Shown here: positions 9,222 to 18,613 of the stretch, in pieces | Position numbering within the stretch: position 1 is the first letter of the stretch | Layout: each line of letters opens with the position of its first letter | Source of the DNA: Clostridium thermarum | GTDB lineage: Bacteria; Bacillota; Clostridia; Clostridiales; Clostridiaceae | NCBI RefSeq assembly: GCF_006351925.1 | Contig: NZ_CP040924.1 | Span: forward strand, 3,663,501-3,727,500 | DNA length: 64,000 nt | Direction: 5' to 3' | Notes under the pieces: model-generated | The model's database searches: none | What the model was told of the DNA's origin: nothing | What the model saw: only the letters and a program-made list of their open reading frames with translations | Made by a program: the position numbers and the translations under genes

Positions 9222-9238
9222 TACAACATTTGAATTTT

Positions 9239-9284
9239 AAAAAAGATAGAGGTTCGATAACATCGATACCCCTATCTTTTTTTA
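9239..9284 (+). terminator. Terminator of the pot operon
   Basis: AAAAAGATAGAGG pairs with CCTATCTTTTT around a short loop and ends in seven T residues, 18 bases after the potCD stop. The stem is nearly symmetrical and could also act in the opposite direction. Confidence 0.88.
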
Positions 9285-9468
9285 GAAAATTATCAAGCCA
9301 AATAAGGAGAAAAAAATAATGCGCTATAGATTAGCTAATTAAGAGAATTGTTTAAAAAGATGTGACTTAGAATTAAAAAATTTTCATTATTTGGGTCAAC
9401 TTTCTATACAACTGTATATTAAATAGCTAAGAAAATGAGTTAATGGTTTAAAGAGGAGGAAATAAACA

Positions 9469-10314
9469 ATGGCAAATTTTAAGCAAATTGATATGAGGTT
9501 TTGGCAAAATGATTTTGTTCTGGGGCTTACACCGGAGGAGAGATATTTTTACATGTATCTTGTTACCAACACTATGACTACCAAATGCGGCATCTACAAG
9601 TTTAACCACAAGGTTGCTGAGCTTGAAACAGGCTATCCTGCTGAAGTGATAGAAAGGCTGCTGCAAGGCTTTGAAAGCTACGGCAAGATAGTAGTATCCA
9701 AGTCCACCAAGGAAATCATGATAGTAAACTGGTTTAAACATAACTTTAAGAACAGCAAGAGGGCGATTCAGGAAATCAAAAAGGAACTTAAGGATGTAAA
9801 AAATAAGGAGTTTATAAAGGTGCTCTATGATATCTGTTTGGAAAGAGACTATCCGGTTAAAGAGATATTTAGCGGCATTCTATTACCATGCGTTGAAAAT
9901 ACAGTTGATGATAAGATAGAAGTGGACAAGACTCAAACTGCTGAGAAGCAAGAAGTGGAAGTTATTGATAGGAAGACTGTAGATGCAGAAAATGTGCTTG
10001 CAGCAGAAGAAGATTTGGCAACGGAACTAACGGTGGTTGAAGAGGAAACATTGCTAGAAGAAGTTCAGCTGGCAGAGGAAGAAAGTGGGCCAGCGGAAGA
10101 AGCAAAAGAAATAGTCATAGATGCTCAGAGGGACAAGCCGTTCATGTTTTGGAGTTTAGACCAGCCAGATGAGGATCTAGAAGATGAGATAATTGAAGAA
10201 GTGGTAGCTGAAGACATAGTGTATGAAGAGGAGGAGGAAATTATTGAGGGGACAGTCATTGCGGAATGGAACTTTTTTGAGGAAAATGATGACAGTGAGA
10301 GTGGGACAGGCTAG
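9469..10314 (+). CDS. DnaD-like replication protein with an acidic tail
   Basis: The 281-residue protein begins with about 120 residues typical of the DnaD/phage replisome organiser winged-helix domain: FKQIDMRFWQNDFV at the start, then LTPEERYFYMYLVTN and GIYKF. DnaD proteins help load the replicative helicase. From about residue 145 the sequence becomes a Glu-rich, low-complexity acidic tail in place of the usual second helical domain. The frame is open with a strong GAGGAGGAAAT site before ATG. It stands alone, with no phage genes around it. Function in replication is inferred from the first domain only. Confidence 0.75.
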   Translation: MANFKQIDMRFWQNDFVLGLTPEERYFYMYLVTNTMTTKCGIYKFNHKVAELETGYPAEVIERLLQGFESYGKIVVSKSTKEIMIVNWFKHNFKNSKRAIQEIKKELKDVKNKEFIKVLYDICLERDYPVKEIFSGILLPCVENTVDDKIEVDKTQTAEKQEVEVIDRKTVDAENVLAAEEDLATELTVVEEETLLEEVQLAEEESGPAEEAKEIVIDAQRDKPFMFWSLDQPDEDLEDEIIEEVVAEDIVYEEEEEIIEGTVIAEWNFFEENDDSESGTG

Positions 10315-10514
10315 AAGATGGCGAGAGCCCCACTCATCACAAGTAAGGATTATCTTCGAACTTCCCACTGGTCATTCCCTCTGTTAAAACTTTTCAGTCC
10401 ATTATATATAATTCCTAATAAACTTATGTAGCTCAATGAAGGGAAGAACATTAAGAATAGTGGGATTAATACTCATATACGTCTTTATCTCTTCTATAGA
10501 TAATCCTAGTTCTT

Positions 10515-13500
10515 TCAAAAAGTATGTCTACCCATATTAAACACTTCCATATGCTCAAGCTTCATCTCAGTTCGGAGCCTTGCAGTTACCTCCACTAAAG
10601 CCTTCATAGTATCCAGGGCTGTGATAACCTCAATGTTCCTTTCTATGGCGGTTCTTCTTATGATAAAACCATCTCTATGGGAGTCGTTTCCCTTGGTAGG
10701 AGTATTTATAACCAAGTCTACCTCTTTGTTCTTTATAGCTGTAAGTATATTTGGCTCTCCTTCTTTAAGCTTCTTAACCTCTTTTACTTTAAGTCCCGCC
10801 TCTCTTAACAGCTTTGCAGTACCGCTGGTGGATATGAAGCTGTAACCAAGTCTTTCGAGACCTTCTGCTATTTCTAAAAACTCTTCTTTATCATGATCAT
10901 TTACCGTAGCAAGTACAACTCCCGTATTGTTCTCAAGCTGCATATCTGCTGCCAAGAAGCCTTTGTAAAGCGCTTCATAAACATTACGGCCTATTCCCAG
11001 TACTTCACCGGTGGATTTCATTTCCGGTCCTAAGGAAACTTCAACTCTCGGAAGCTTTTGTGTAGAGAATACCGGCACCTTTACTGCCACAATATCCGGT
11101 TCCTTGTAGATATCCACGCCGTAGCCTAGGTTCTTGAGATTTTCCCCAAGCATTACTCTGGTTGCAAGCTCTACAATTGGAACTCCGCTTACCTTACTGA
11201 TGTATGGTACCGTTCTGCTGGCTCTTGGATTTACTTCTATAACATATAGTTCATTTTCGTACTCGATAAACTGTATGTTGATCATTCCTCTGATGCCTAT
11301 GGCAACAGCCAGTTTCTTTGTGTACTCCAGTACCTTTTCCTTTATAGCAGCGGATACATTTTGCGTAGGATATATAGTAGTACTGTCCCCGGAATGCACC
11401 CCAGCCCTTTCAAGATGTTCCATTACTCCCGGTATCATGACATTTTCACCGTCACATATAGCATCTACCTCGATTTCTCTGCCCATAAGATACTTATCTA
11501 TAAGCACCGGATTCTTCCTGTCCTTTTCAAAGGCATTTTCCAGATAGTATTTTAATTCCTTTTCTCCGTAGGTTATTTCCATTCCTTGACCGCCAAGTAC
11601 ATAGGATGGTCTTACAAGCACTGGATAGCCTAGAAGTTCCGCTTGCTGTAAGCCGCTTTCTACATTCCAGATTGCCTTTCCCTTTGGCCTTGCTATATTC
11701 AGCTTTTCCAAGAGGGCGTCAAACTTCTCCCTGTCCTCTGCGGCATCTATCTGCTCAGAACTCGTTCCAAGGATATAAATATCCTTTTCCTTTAAGAACT
11801 TAGCCAGCTTTATAGCGGTCTGCCCTCCAAACTGAAGTATTACCCCATAGGGCTTTTCCTTGTCTATGATACTAAGCACGTCCTCCTCTGTGAGAGGTTC
11901 AAAGTACAGCTTTTCGGATATATCGAAATCCGTACTTACAGTTTCCGGATTGTTGTTTATAATTATGGTTTCTATTCCAAGCTTTCTTAGTGACTTTACT
12001 GCATGTACTGAGGCATAGTCAAACTCTATTCCCTGTCCTATGCGGATTGGCCCGGACCCGATAACCACAACCTTTTTTCTTTCTGATACTTCCACTTCAT
12101 CGTAGTCACTGTAGGTTGAATAATAATAAGGTGAAAAGGCCTCAAACTCACCGGCACAGGTATCTACCATCTTATATACCGGGGTTATATCCCACTTCAC
12201 TCTGAGCTTATAAACCTCATCAGGGCTTACCTTTAACAAGTCACCGATACCTTTATCGGAAAAGCCCATTCTCTTAAGCTCATAAAGATATTCTCTTTCT
12301 AATTTCTTCACTGAAAGCTTTTTAAGCTCCTCTTCTTTATCCACAATATGCTTTATCTTGTTCACAAAGAATATGTCTATACCCGTTATTTGAGATATCA
12401 TTTCCACCCTGTAGTTCCTTCTTATCATCTCTGCCAAGGCAAAAATTCTTTCATCATCCGGAGACATCACCTTGTCCTTCAATTCCTTTAGGGAAAGTTT
12501 CCTCATACCCTTGTGCTCTAAGGTGTACTTTCCAAGTTCAAGGGACCGGATAGCTTTAAGAAAAGCAGCTTCAAAATTACTGCCTATAGCCATTACTTCC
12601 CCGGTGGCCATCATCTTTGTTCCCAGCAGTCTGTCTGCATCATAGAACTTATCAAAGGGCCATTTAGGAATTTTCACTACTACATAATCTAAGGCTGGCT
12701 CGAAACAAGCGTAAGTCTTCTTAGTAACGGCATTTTTTATCTCATCCAAACCATAACCTAAAGCAAGCTTTGCTGCTACCTTTGCTATGGGATAGCCTGT
12801 AGCCTTAGAGGCTAGTGCAGAAGACCGGCTCACTCTAGGATTTATTTCTATTACAGCATACTCAAAGCTGTCCGGATTCAAGGCAAATTGTACATTACAG
12901 CCCCCTTCTATTCCTATGGCATTTATTATGTCTATGGAGGCCTTTCTCAGCATCTGGTATTCCTTATCAGAAAGGGTCTGGCTAGGTGCCACTACAATAC
13001 TGTCTCCGGTATGAATTCCCACCGGGTCAACGTTCTCCATATTACATACGGTTATACAATTGCCATACCTATCCCGCATAACCTCATACTCTATTTCCTT
13101 CCAACCTTTAACGCTCTTTTCCACAAGAACCTGTCCGATAGCACTTAAAGCCAGTCCCTGTCCAAGAATTATCTCCAGTTCCTCTTCATTATTGGCAATT
13201 CCGCCGCCGGTGCCCCCTAAGGTGTAGGCTGGTCTTACGATAACAGGATACCCTATCCTTCTGCTGAACTCCTTACCGCTTTCTATGTCGGTAATTATCT
13301 CGCTTTCTATACAGGGCTGCCCTATCTTCTCCATCTCATTTCTGAAAAGTTCCCTGTCTTCACCCTTTTTTATAGACTTGATAGAAGTTCCTATAACCCT
13401 TACACCGTACTTAGCCAGAACTCCTTTATCATATAACTCTACCGCCAAGTTAAGCCCTGTTTGCCCACCCATGCCGGCAAGCAAGCTGTCCGGACGTTCC

Positions 13501-13739
13501 TTGGCTATTACTTTCTCAACAAAGTCTGCCGTCAGCGGTTCTATATAGATCCTATGGGCTACTTCCTTATCTGTCATTATGGTAGCAGGATTGCTGTTTA
13601 TTAAAATAACTTCTATTCCTTCCTCTTTAAGAGCCTCACAGGCCTGGGTGCCAGAATAGTCAAACTCCGCCGCCTGTCCTATAACTATTGGGCCTGAACC
13701 TATAACTAAAACCTTTTTTATACTATTATCTCTTGGCAT
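10515..13739 (-). CDS. carB: Carbamoyl-phosphate synthase large subunit
   Basis: The protein of about 1074 residues has the duplicated architecture of CarB: two ATP-grasp halves, each starting with a VIGSGPI motif (near 11 and about 555), a central oligomerisation region, and a C-terminal MGS-like allosteric domain from about 935. With CarA it makes carbamoyl phosphate from bicarbonate, ammonia taken from glutamine and two ATP, feeding pyrimidine and arginine synthesis. The ATG at 13739 with GGGGGT upstream is preferred over a TTG five codons earlier. It lies 32 bases downstream of carA and shares its pyrimidine-responsive leader. The length is normal and no damage is seen. Confidence 0.97.
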   Translation of the reverse strand: MPRDNSIKKVLVIGSGPIVIGQAAEFDYSGTQACEALKEEGIEVILINSNPATIMTDKEVAHRIYIEPLTADFVEKVIAKERPDSLLAGMGGQTGLNLAVELYDKGVLAKYGVRVIGTSIKSIKKGEDRELFRNEMEKIGQPCIESEIITDIESGKEFSRRIGYPVIVRPAYTLGGTGGGIANNEEELEIILGQGLALSAIGQVLVEKSVKGWKEIEYEVMRDRYGNCITVCNMENVDPVGIHTGDSIVVAPSQTLSDKEYQMLRKASIDIINAIGIEGGCNVQFALNPDSFEYAVIEINPRVSRSSALASKATGYPIAKVAAKLALGYGLDEIKNAVTKKTYACFEPALDYVVVKIPKWPFDKFYDADRLLGTKMMATGEVMAIGSNFEAAFLKAIRSLELGKYTLEHKGMRKLSLKELKDKVMSPDDERIFALAEMIRRNYRVEMISQITGIDIFFVNKIKHIVDKEEELKKLSVKKLEREYLYELKRMGFSDKGIGDLLKVSPDEVYKLRVKWDITPVYKMVDTCAGEFEAFSPYYYSTYSDYDEVEVSERKKVVVIGSGPIRIGQGIEFDYASVHAVKSLRKLGIETIIINNNPETVSTDFDISEKLYFEPLTEEDVLSIIDKEKPYGVILQFGGQTAIKLAKFLKEKDIYILGTSSEQIDAAEDREKFDALLEKLNIARPKGKAIWNVESGLQQAELLGYPVLVRPSYVLGGQGMEITYGEKELKYYLENAFEKDRKNPVLIDKYLMGREIEVDAICDGENVMIPGVMEHLERAGVHSGDSTTIYPTQNVSAAIKEKVLEYTKKLAVAIGIRGMINIQFIEYENELYVIEVNPRASRTVPYISKVSGVPIVELATRVMLGENLKNLGYGVDIYKEPDIVAVKVPVFSTQKLPRVEVSLGPEMKSTGEVLGIGRNVYEALYKGFLAADMQLENNTGVVLATVNDHDKEEFLEIAEGLERLGYSFISTSGTAKLLREAGLKVKEVKKLKEGEPNILTAIKNKEVDLVINTPTKGNDSHRDGFIIRRTAIERNIEVITALDTMKALVEVTARLRTEMKLEHMEVFNMGRHTF

Positions 13740-13771
13740 ATCAATTACCCCCAAACATCATTTTTATTATG

Positions 13772-14815
13772 CTAAACTGTCAGAAACTTATCAAAAATGC
13801 CGTCAACATCCTTAGGTCCGGGACACGCTTCCGGATGAAACTGAACGCTGAATATGGGCAGAGCATTGTGCCTCATGCCTTCAACAGTTCCATCATTCAG
13901 GTTTACATGGGTTACCCTAACATTTTCAGGTAATTTCTCTACATAATAACCATGATTTTGTGAGGTTATGTGTACTCTGTTTTCTTCTAAATCCTTAACG
14001 GGATGATTGCAGCCCCTATGGCCAAACTTCAGCTTTGCAGTCTTCCCCCCCAAGGCTAAAGCAAGTAGCTGATGGCCCAGGCATATGCCTACTATAGGTT
14101 TCTTCCCTATTAATTGCTTTATATTTCCTATGACTTCCGGTAAATCCGCTGGGTCTCCCGGTCCATTGGACAAGAACACAAGGTCCGGATTCACTTTTAA
14201 CACCTCTTCATAACTTATATCTGAAGGGAATACAGTCAATTTGCAGCCCCTGTTTTTAAAGGATCGGATTATATTGGACTTTATACCGAAATCTATCACC
14301 GCCACGTGCTTACCTTGTCCTTCTATGGTATAGACCTTTTTTGTTGTAACCTGCTTAACAGCGTCAACATTGGAAAAGGAATTAAGCTTATCCTTTATAT
14401 ATCCTTCACTTAACTCCTCCAGGGTAATGATACCTCTCATGGTGCCGCTATTTCTTAACACCTTTGTAAGGGCTCTGGTGTCTACTCTTTCCAGACCTAT
14501 AATTTTATGATGCTTCAGGTAGTCACTTAGCTTTATTTCACATCTGAAGTTATTTGGATAATCACAGACTTCTCTCACAATAAAGCCCTTAACCTTAGGG
14601 CTTAAGGATTCTGCATCCTCTAAATTAAGGCCGTAATTTCCTATAAGGGGATAGGTCATAGTAACTATTTGTCCATAATATGATGGGTCTGTTAAGACCT
14701 CCTGGTATCCTGTCATTCCGGTGTTAAATACAACCTCTCCCACGGTTTCTTCTAAATATCCAAAGGCTCTTCCTTCGAAGACCATTCCATTTTCTAGGAT
14801 AAGCTTTGCTTTCAT
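13772..14815 (-). CDS. carA: Carbamoyl-phosphate synthase small subunit
   Basis: The 347-residue protein has the CarA N-terminal domain (FNTGMTGYQEVLTDPSY near 31-47) and a C-terminal class I glutamine amidotransferase. The catalytic Cys is in VGICLGHQ near 243, and His and Glu in QFHPEACPG near 329. It releases ammonia from glutamine and passes it through a tunnel to CarB. GAGGAGG precedes the ATG. It is the first gene of carAB, downstream of an attenuator leader with a PyrR-type RNA motif. Confidence 0.97.
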   Translation of the reverse strand: MKAKLILENGMVFEGRAFGYLEETVGEVVFNTGMTGYQEVLTDPSYYGQIVTMTYPLIGNYGLNLEDAESLSPKVKGFIVREVCDYPNNFRCEIKLSDYLKHHKIIGLERVDTRALTKVLRNSGTMRGIITLEELSEGYIKDKLNSFSNVDAVKQVTTKKVYTIEGQGKHVAVIDFGIKSNIIRSFKNRGCKLTVFPSDISYEEVLKVNPDLVFLSNGPGDPADLPEVIGNIKQLIGKKPIVGICLGHQLLALALGGKTAKLKFGHRGCNHPVKDLEENRVHITSQNHGYYVEKLPENVRVTHVNLNDGTVEGMRHNALPIFSVQFHPEACPGPKDVDGIFDKFLTV

Positions 14816-14863
14816 GATAAATCCTCCTCAAAATACATACTCAAAACCAAAGAAGACAAAACA

Positions 14864-14914
14864 AAGGGATAATAAAGAGAAAAGGTCAAAAGCCTATCTC
14901 TTCATCATCCCTTA
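14864..14914 (-). terminator. Attenuator terminator hairpin in the carA leader
   Basis: On the minus strand AAGGGATGATGAAGAGAT pairs imperfectly with CTCTTTATTATCCCTT over a TTTTG-rich loop and is followed by TTTGTTTTG. It lies between the PyrR-type site and carA, the usual position of the terminator in pyrimidine-regulated leaders. Confidence 0.7.
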
Positions 14915-14996
14915 CTATCATCAGTATCAAATTTTATCCCATAGAAATAATAGTCTCCATGACAAAAAAACATAAACATATATATACTCCCTTTCT

Positions 14997-15010
14997 GGCC
15001 TCACAGGACC
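14997..15010 (-). promoter_or_regulatory. PyrR-binding RNA motif in the carAB leader
   Basis: The leader RNA contains GGTCCTGTGAGGCC. The known PyrR recognition element is ARUCCNGNGAGGYU; here the outer A-U pair is replaced by G-C, which keeps the stem. It begins about 25 bases after the proposed start of transcription and is followed by a terminator hairpin. In known systems PyrR with UMP binds this element and favours termination when pyrimidines are plentiful. No pyrR gene is present in the window. Confidence 0.85.
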
Positions 15011-15034
15011 AATTTAAAGTGTATTCTCATAAAA

Positions 15035-15063
15035 ATTCTAATAGATATTGGTTAAACTGTCAA
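15035..15063 (-). promoter_or_regulatory. Sigma-A promoter of carAB
   Basis: On the minus strand TTGACA (15063-15058) and TAGAAT (15040-15035) are separated by exactly 17 bases. This places the transcript start at about 15028, leaving a leader of about 210 bases before carA. The stretch 15064-15163 upstream shows nothing else. Confidence 0.85.
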
Positions 15064-15163
15064 TGGGAAAAGGGGCATTAGTTGACGCACTCTTGAAATT
15101 TATTCCACTTTCTCTTCCTCTGTGATGGCATTAAAGTCTTAAACTGCCTACAAGGTCTGCAAA

Positions 15164-15361
15164 TTACTGCATATCCTTTTGTACCAACTTATTTTCGAAT
15201 TTTTTCACCGCCTCTCTGGTGAAGTTTCCTCCCTGGGCACCGCCAACTTCCCCACAGACTCTGGAGGGCATGTTTCCCCAGTCTCCGTCCTTTGGTACAG
15301 TTATTCCCATTGCTTGGGCTTGTTCTGTTTTGCTATGTAGCTGATTAATCTTTTCATCCAT
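15164..15361 (-). CDS. Divergent alpha/beta-type small acid-soluble spore protein
   Basis: The 65-residue protein ends with a block like the SASP DNA-binding region: WGNMPSRVCGEVGG near 28-41, then GNFTREAVKKFE. It differs from the classic SASP at 3524 in having a Cys, an extended GGAQGG stretch and no clear germination protease site. It probably coats forespore DNA as a minor SASP. AAGGTGGTGT precedes the ATG. It has no cotranscribed neighbour. Confidence 0.75.
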   Translation of the reverse strand: MDEKINQLHSKTEQAQAMGITVPKDGDWGNMPSRVCGEVGGAQGGNFTREAVKKFENKLVQKDMQ

Positions 15362-15431
15362 AGTTACACCACCTTACATTTTTACTGTTCCAATTTATTA
15401 TCTGCAGATATATAATTTTTTATCAAAAAGT

Positions 15432-15466
15432 AAAGGCTGCACCAAAAATCTTTAGTGCAGCCTTTA
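15432..15466 (-). terminator. Terminator after the DegV gene
   Basis: AAAGGCTGCAC pairs with GTGCAGCCTTT across a 13-base loop, immediately beyond the DegV stop at 15471 on the minus strand. The tail after the stem is only moderately T-rich. Confidence 0.75.
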
Positions 15467-15470
15467 TATT

Positions 15471-16334
15471 CTATCGCATATCTCTTTCAGTATAATAAAC
15501 AAGTCCAATTGCGCCGGGACCAACATGTAAGCCTATCACCGGTCCGATGTCGCATATTTGTACGTCTATTTTAGAACCCAGCCTTTCTTTTATCATATCA
15601 ACAAGCGCACTGGCTTCGCTTATACAATCTATGTGATGAACGGTGATTTCTCCAATTCCATAAGTGCTTATATCACTTACCATCTTTTCAACCATAGCTG
15701 CCACAGCATTTTTCTTAGTTCTTACCTTTGTAAATACAGCTGTCTTTGCATCCTCCACTGTTAGAATAGGAATTATCTTTAGTATACTTCCCAATAGTGC
15801 ACTGGCAGTACCAATTCTGCCTCCCTTTTTAAGATACTTCAGTGTATCAGGAATAAATAAGAACCTGCTTCTTTTAATATTAGCCTCTGCCTCTGCCTTA
15901 ACTTCCTGCAGACTCTTCCCTTCTTTTGCTGCTCTAGCTGCCACTATTGCAGCATAACCTAGTTGCATACTATTGGAGCGTGAATCCACTATTTCTATCT
16001 GAGCATGGGGATATTCCTCCAATACCATTTCCCTTACCATATGGGCGGAGGAGTATGTTCCACTCATTTCGGAAGATATGAAAATGCATAGAAGACTGTC
16101 ACCTTTTTCAACCACTTTTACCATTTCTTCCTTCATTTCTCCCACTGAAGGCTGTGAGGAAACCGGGATTCCCTTTTTCTCCATTTTGTCATAAAAACTT
16201 TCGTTATCTATATCAATTTCCTTAAAACTTTCATCCTCAAATTTTACACTTAAGGATATCCTTCTTATATCTAATTCTTCAAGAATATTATTTGCTATAT
16301 AGCTGGTACTATCTGTTAATATTTTTACTGCCAT
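15471..16334 (-). CDS. DegV-family fatty-acid-binding protein
   Basis: The 287-residue protein starts with KILTDSTSYI and has SSEMSGTYSSA near 88 and a KKGGRIG-type segment near 168, the typical signatures of the two-domain DegV fold that holds a fatty acid. In Firmicutes the related FakB proteins present exogenous fatty acids to the kinase FakA for phosphorylation. No fakA gene is in the window, so the partner lies elsewhere. The length is normal. The gene is single, with its own terminator. Confidence 0.92.
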   Translation of the reverse strand: MAVKILTDSTSYIANNILEELDIRRISLSVKFEDESFKEIDIDNESFYDKMEKKGIPVSSQPSVGEMKEEMVKVVEKGDSLLCIFISSEMSGTYSSAHMVREMVLEEYPHAQIEIVDSRSNSMQLGYAAIVAARAAKEGKSLQEVKAEAEANIKRSRFLFIPDTLKYLKKGGRIGTASALLGSILKIIPILTVEDAKTAVFTKVRTKKNAVAAMVEKMVSDISTYGIGEITVHHIDCISEASALVDMIKERLGSKIDVQICDIGPVIGLHVGPGAIGLVYYTERDMR

Positions 16335-16526
16335 AAATTCATCTCCAAACTCAATATATTCGTTTTATTATAACACTGATGGTATTGATTTTTCTAACCT
16401 CCAAACACAAATTGCTTGATATATAATTACGTTCTATAACTTCAATATTTAATTATGTAGTTTTCATTACTATAACATCTATGTATCAATAATATCATCT
16501 TATGGTAAATATGTCAAGAATAAGGA

Positions 16527-16563
16527 TAAAAAAAGTACCTATCCGCTTATGCGTATAAGCACT
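16527..16563 (-). terminator. Terminator after the Uma2 gene
   Basis: On the minus strand a stem built on AAGTGCTTAT and its downstream complement ends in a run of seven T residues. It lies about 65 bases beyond the Uma2 stop. The 16335-16526 stretch shows nothing further. Confidence 0.65.
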
Positions 16564-16626
16564 TTCCTGAAGTCTTGAGCATTTGGCTTGCAATTCTTTT
16601 CTTATGTTTGAATCAATCATTATAAA

Positions 16627-17202
16627 TTATAATTCCAGTACAGAAAAATCTATTTCCAGGTTATCAAAAATACCTACCTTAACTTTATCTCTAAAAGTAT
16701 AACTTTCTGGGGCTGCGTACTGGGAGTTATTATCAAGCCTATAAACTAAAATGGTCTTATTCATTGGATTTACAATCCAATATTCCCTCACCTTATGAAT
16801 ATTATACAAATTTAGTTTTTTAACATAATCCGTTGATGGATTAAAGGGAGAAACTACCTCAATGATTAAGTCCGGAGAACCAATACATCCTTTATCCGTT
16901 AACTTAGTTCTATCACAAATAACGGATATATCCGGCTGAACAACATTTCTGGAGTTTTCAAGGTCTTTGCTTTTGGTCAGTATCACATCAAAAGGGGCTG
17001 GATATACCTTACACTGACCCTTATTGGATTTAATGTAACTGTTTACTACAGTTATAAGCTCTGATATAATTTCTTGATGCAGCCTTGAAGGTGCCGGAGC
17101 CATGTCATAAATCTGTCCATCTATAAGTTCAATCCGTTGATTTTCTGGCAAACCTTTATAGTCAGCATAGGTGTATAGTTTTTGCTCTGTAGCAGTAGAC
17201 AT
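16627..17202 (-). CDS. Uma2-family (DUF820) putative endonuclease
   Basis: The 191-residue protein matches the Uma2/DUF820 family, a restriction-endonuclease-like fold. It starts with TYADYKGLPENQRIELIDGQ near 11-30 and has VQPDISVICD near 87 and PDLIIEVVSP near 103, where acidic residues and a nearby Lys form the PD-(D/E)xK-like centre. The family is widespread, often in several copies per genome, and its role is unknown. AAAGGAG lies upstream of the ATG. Confidence 0.85.
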   Translation of the reverse strand: MSTATEQKLYTYADYKGLPENQRIELIDGQIYDMAPAPSRLHQEIISELITVVNSYIKSNKGQCKVYPAPFDVILTKSKDLENSRNVVQPDISVICDRTKLTDKGCIGSPDLIIEVVSPFNPSTDYVKKLNLYNIHKVREYWIVNPMNKTILVYRLDNNSQYAAPESYTFRDKVKVGIFDNLEIDFSVLEL

Positions 17203-17295
17203 AAGCAGTTCTCTCCTTTCTATTAAAGTTTCTATTATTTTAAGTATATCATATTATTTAAATAATAAACTATAGTTTCTCATAAACTTTACATA

Positions 17296-18582
17296 TTAAG
17301 GTACTAATCTGCTTCTGTCTCTAGGGAATAAGGTTGTCTCTCTGACATTGCTTATGCCCAGTAGCAGGGCTAAGAATCTTTCTAAGCCAATTGCAAGACC
17401 ACCATGGGGAGGTACGCCATACTTAAAGACATTGACATAGCTACTGAAGTCCTCAGGGTTTAGACCTTTGCTCTTGAAGCTTTCCACCAGCATATTATAG
17501 TCATGGATTCTTTGACCTCCGGAGGTAATTTCCATCCCTTTGAATATCAAGTCAAAAGATCTGGTACCCTCTTCGCCCTTTGGCATAGTGTACATAGGCC
17601 TCTTTTTTCTGCTGTAGTTAGTGACAAATATGAAGTCTGAATTTAACACATTCTTAGCATACTGGCTTAAAAGTTTTTCCCCTTCAGGGTCTAAGTCATT
17701 GTCAGTGATAACCTTATTGAAGTTATCCCTGAGTATAGCTAGGGCCTCTTTAAATTCTATTCTTGGTATAGGTGCTGATATTTGTGAAAGTTCAGCTTTT
17801 AATAGTTCAAAGTATTGGGCCGCCTCTGTAGATAGTTTTTCCAATATATATTTAAGCAGGCCCTCTTCCATGTCCATAACATCATTTTCGTCTTCGATAA
17901 AGCCCATCTCCAAGTCCATGCTTGTGTACTGGTTTAGGTGTCTGCTGGTGTCATGCTCTTCTGCCCTGAAGAAAGTCCCTATTTCAAAAACCCTTTCATA
18001 GCCTGCAGCTACCATCATCTGTTTATAGAACTGAGGACTTTGAGACAGATAGGCATTCTTTCCAAAGTAGTTTAGTTTGAACAGTGCAGTACCACCTTCA
18101 GCCCCCTCGGCAACGATTTTAGGAGTAATAATTTCAGTAAAACCTTCCTTAGATAAAAACTCCCTGAAGCCAGTCAAAATAATATGCTGAATTTTAAATA
18201 TGGCATTTTTCTTTGGATTTCTAAGACTTAATACTCTGTTATTAAGCATGGTTTCAAGGGAAACCTCCAGGTCTTCCTTGTTGATCTCCAAAGGCAGTTC
18301 TTCTTCAACCTTGTTTAACAATTTGATGCCGCTAACAACCAGTTCATATTCATGTAGCGAATTTTTCCCAGGCTGCACCACAGCCTCCAATTCAACAACA
18401 GCCTCATTTTTAATCCCACTTATATCAATACTTTTATCCACCACGCACTGTACTAAGTCACTTCTGTCTCTCAATATTAAAAATGTGACACTCTTCAGGG
18501 CTCTGATTCTATGAACCCAACCTTTAACCATTACCTTTTCATTCAGCTTTTCCTTAAGATTCTTTAACAATACTCTTTCCAT
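17296..18582 (-). CDS. aspS2: Archaeal-type (non-discriminating) aspartyl-tRNA synthetase
   Basis: The 428-residue class II synthetase has an OB-fold anticodon domain at 1-105 and a catalytic domain with motif 2 (FFRAEEHDTSRHLNQ near 205) and motif 3 (GLAIGLERFLALLLG near 397). It lacks the large GAD insertion of ordinary bacterial AspRS and so belongs to the archaeal-type branch. Such enzymes commonly charge both tRNA-Asp and tRNA-Asn with aspartate; the Asp-tRNA-Asn is then amidated by GatCAB. gat genes are not adjacent. It is controlled by the unusual T-box leader at 18614-19050, whose specifier contains AAC. Non-discriminating activity is an inference. Confidence 0.9.
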   Translation of the reverse strand: MERVLLKNLKEKLNEKVMVKGWVHRIRALKSVTFLILRDRSDLVQCVVDKSIDISGIKNEAVVELEAVVQPGKNSLHEYELVVSGIKLLNKVEEELPLEINKEDLEVSLETMLNNRVLSLRNPKKNAIFKIQHIILTGFREFLSKEGFTEIITPKIVAEGAEGGTALFKLNYFGKNAYLSQSPQFYKQMMVAAGYERVFEIGTFFRAEEHDTSRHLNQYTSMDLEMGFIEDENDVMDMEEGLLKYILEKLSTEAAQYFELLKAELSQISAPIPRIEFKEALAILRDNFNKVITDNDLDPEGEKLLSQYAKNVLNSDFIFVTNYSRKKRPMYTMPKGEEGTRSFDLIFKGMEITSGGQRIHDYNMLVESFKSKGLNPEDFSSYVNVFKYGVPPHGGLAIGLERFLALLLGISNVRETTLFPRDRSRLVP

Positions 18583-18613
18583 TATTCTGCTCCTCCTTCA
18601 TTAATTATTCATC

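Noticed and set aside
9469-10314. A prophage replication module
   Set aside because: Only one DnaD-like gene is present, with housekeeping genes on both sides and no integrase, capsid or lysis genes.
17621-18001. Open frame on the plus strand inside aspS2
   Set aside because: It is antisense to conserved synthetase motifs and lacks a ribosome binding site.
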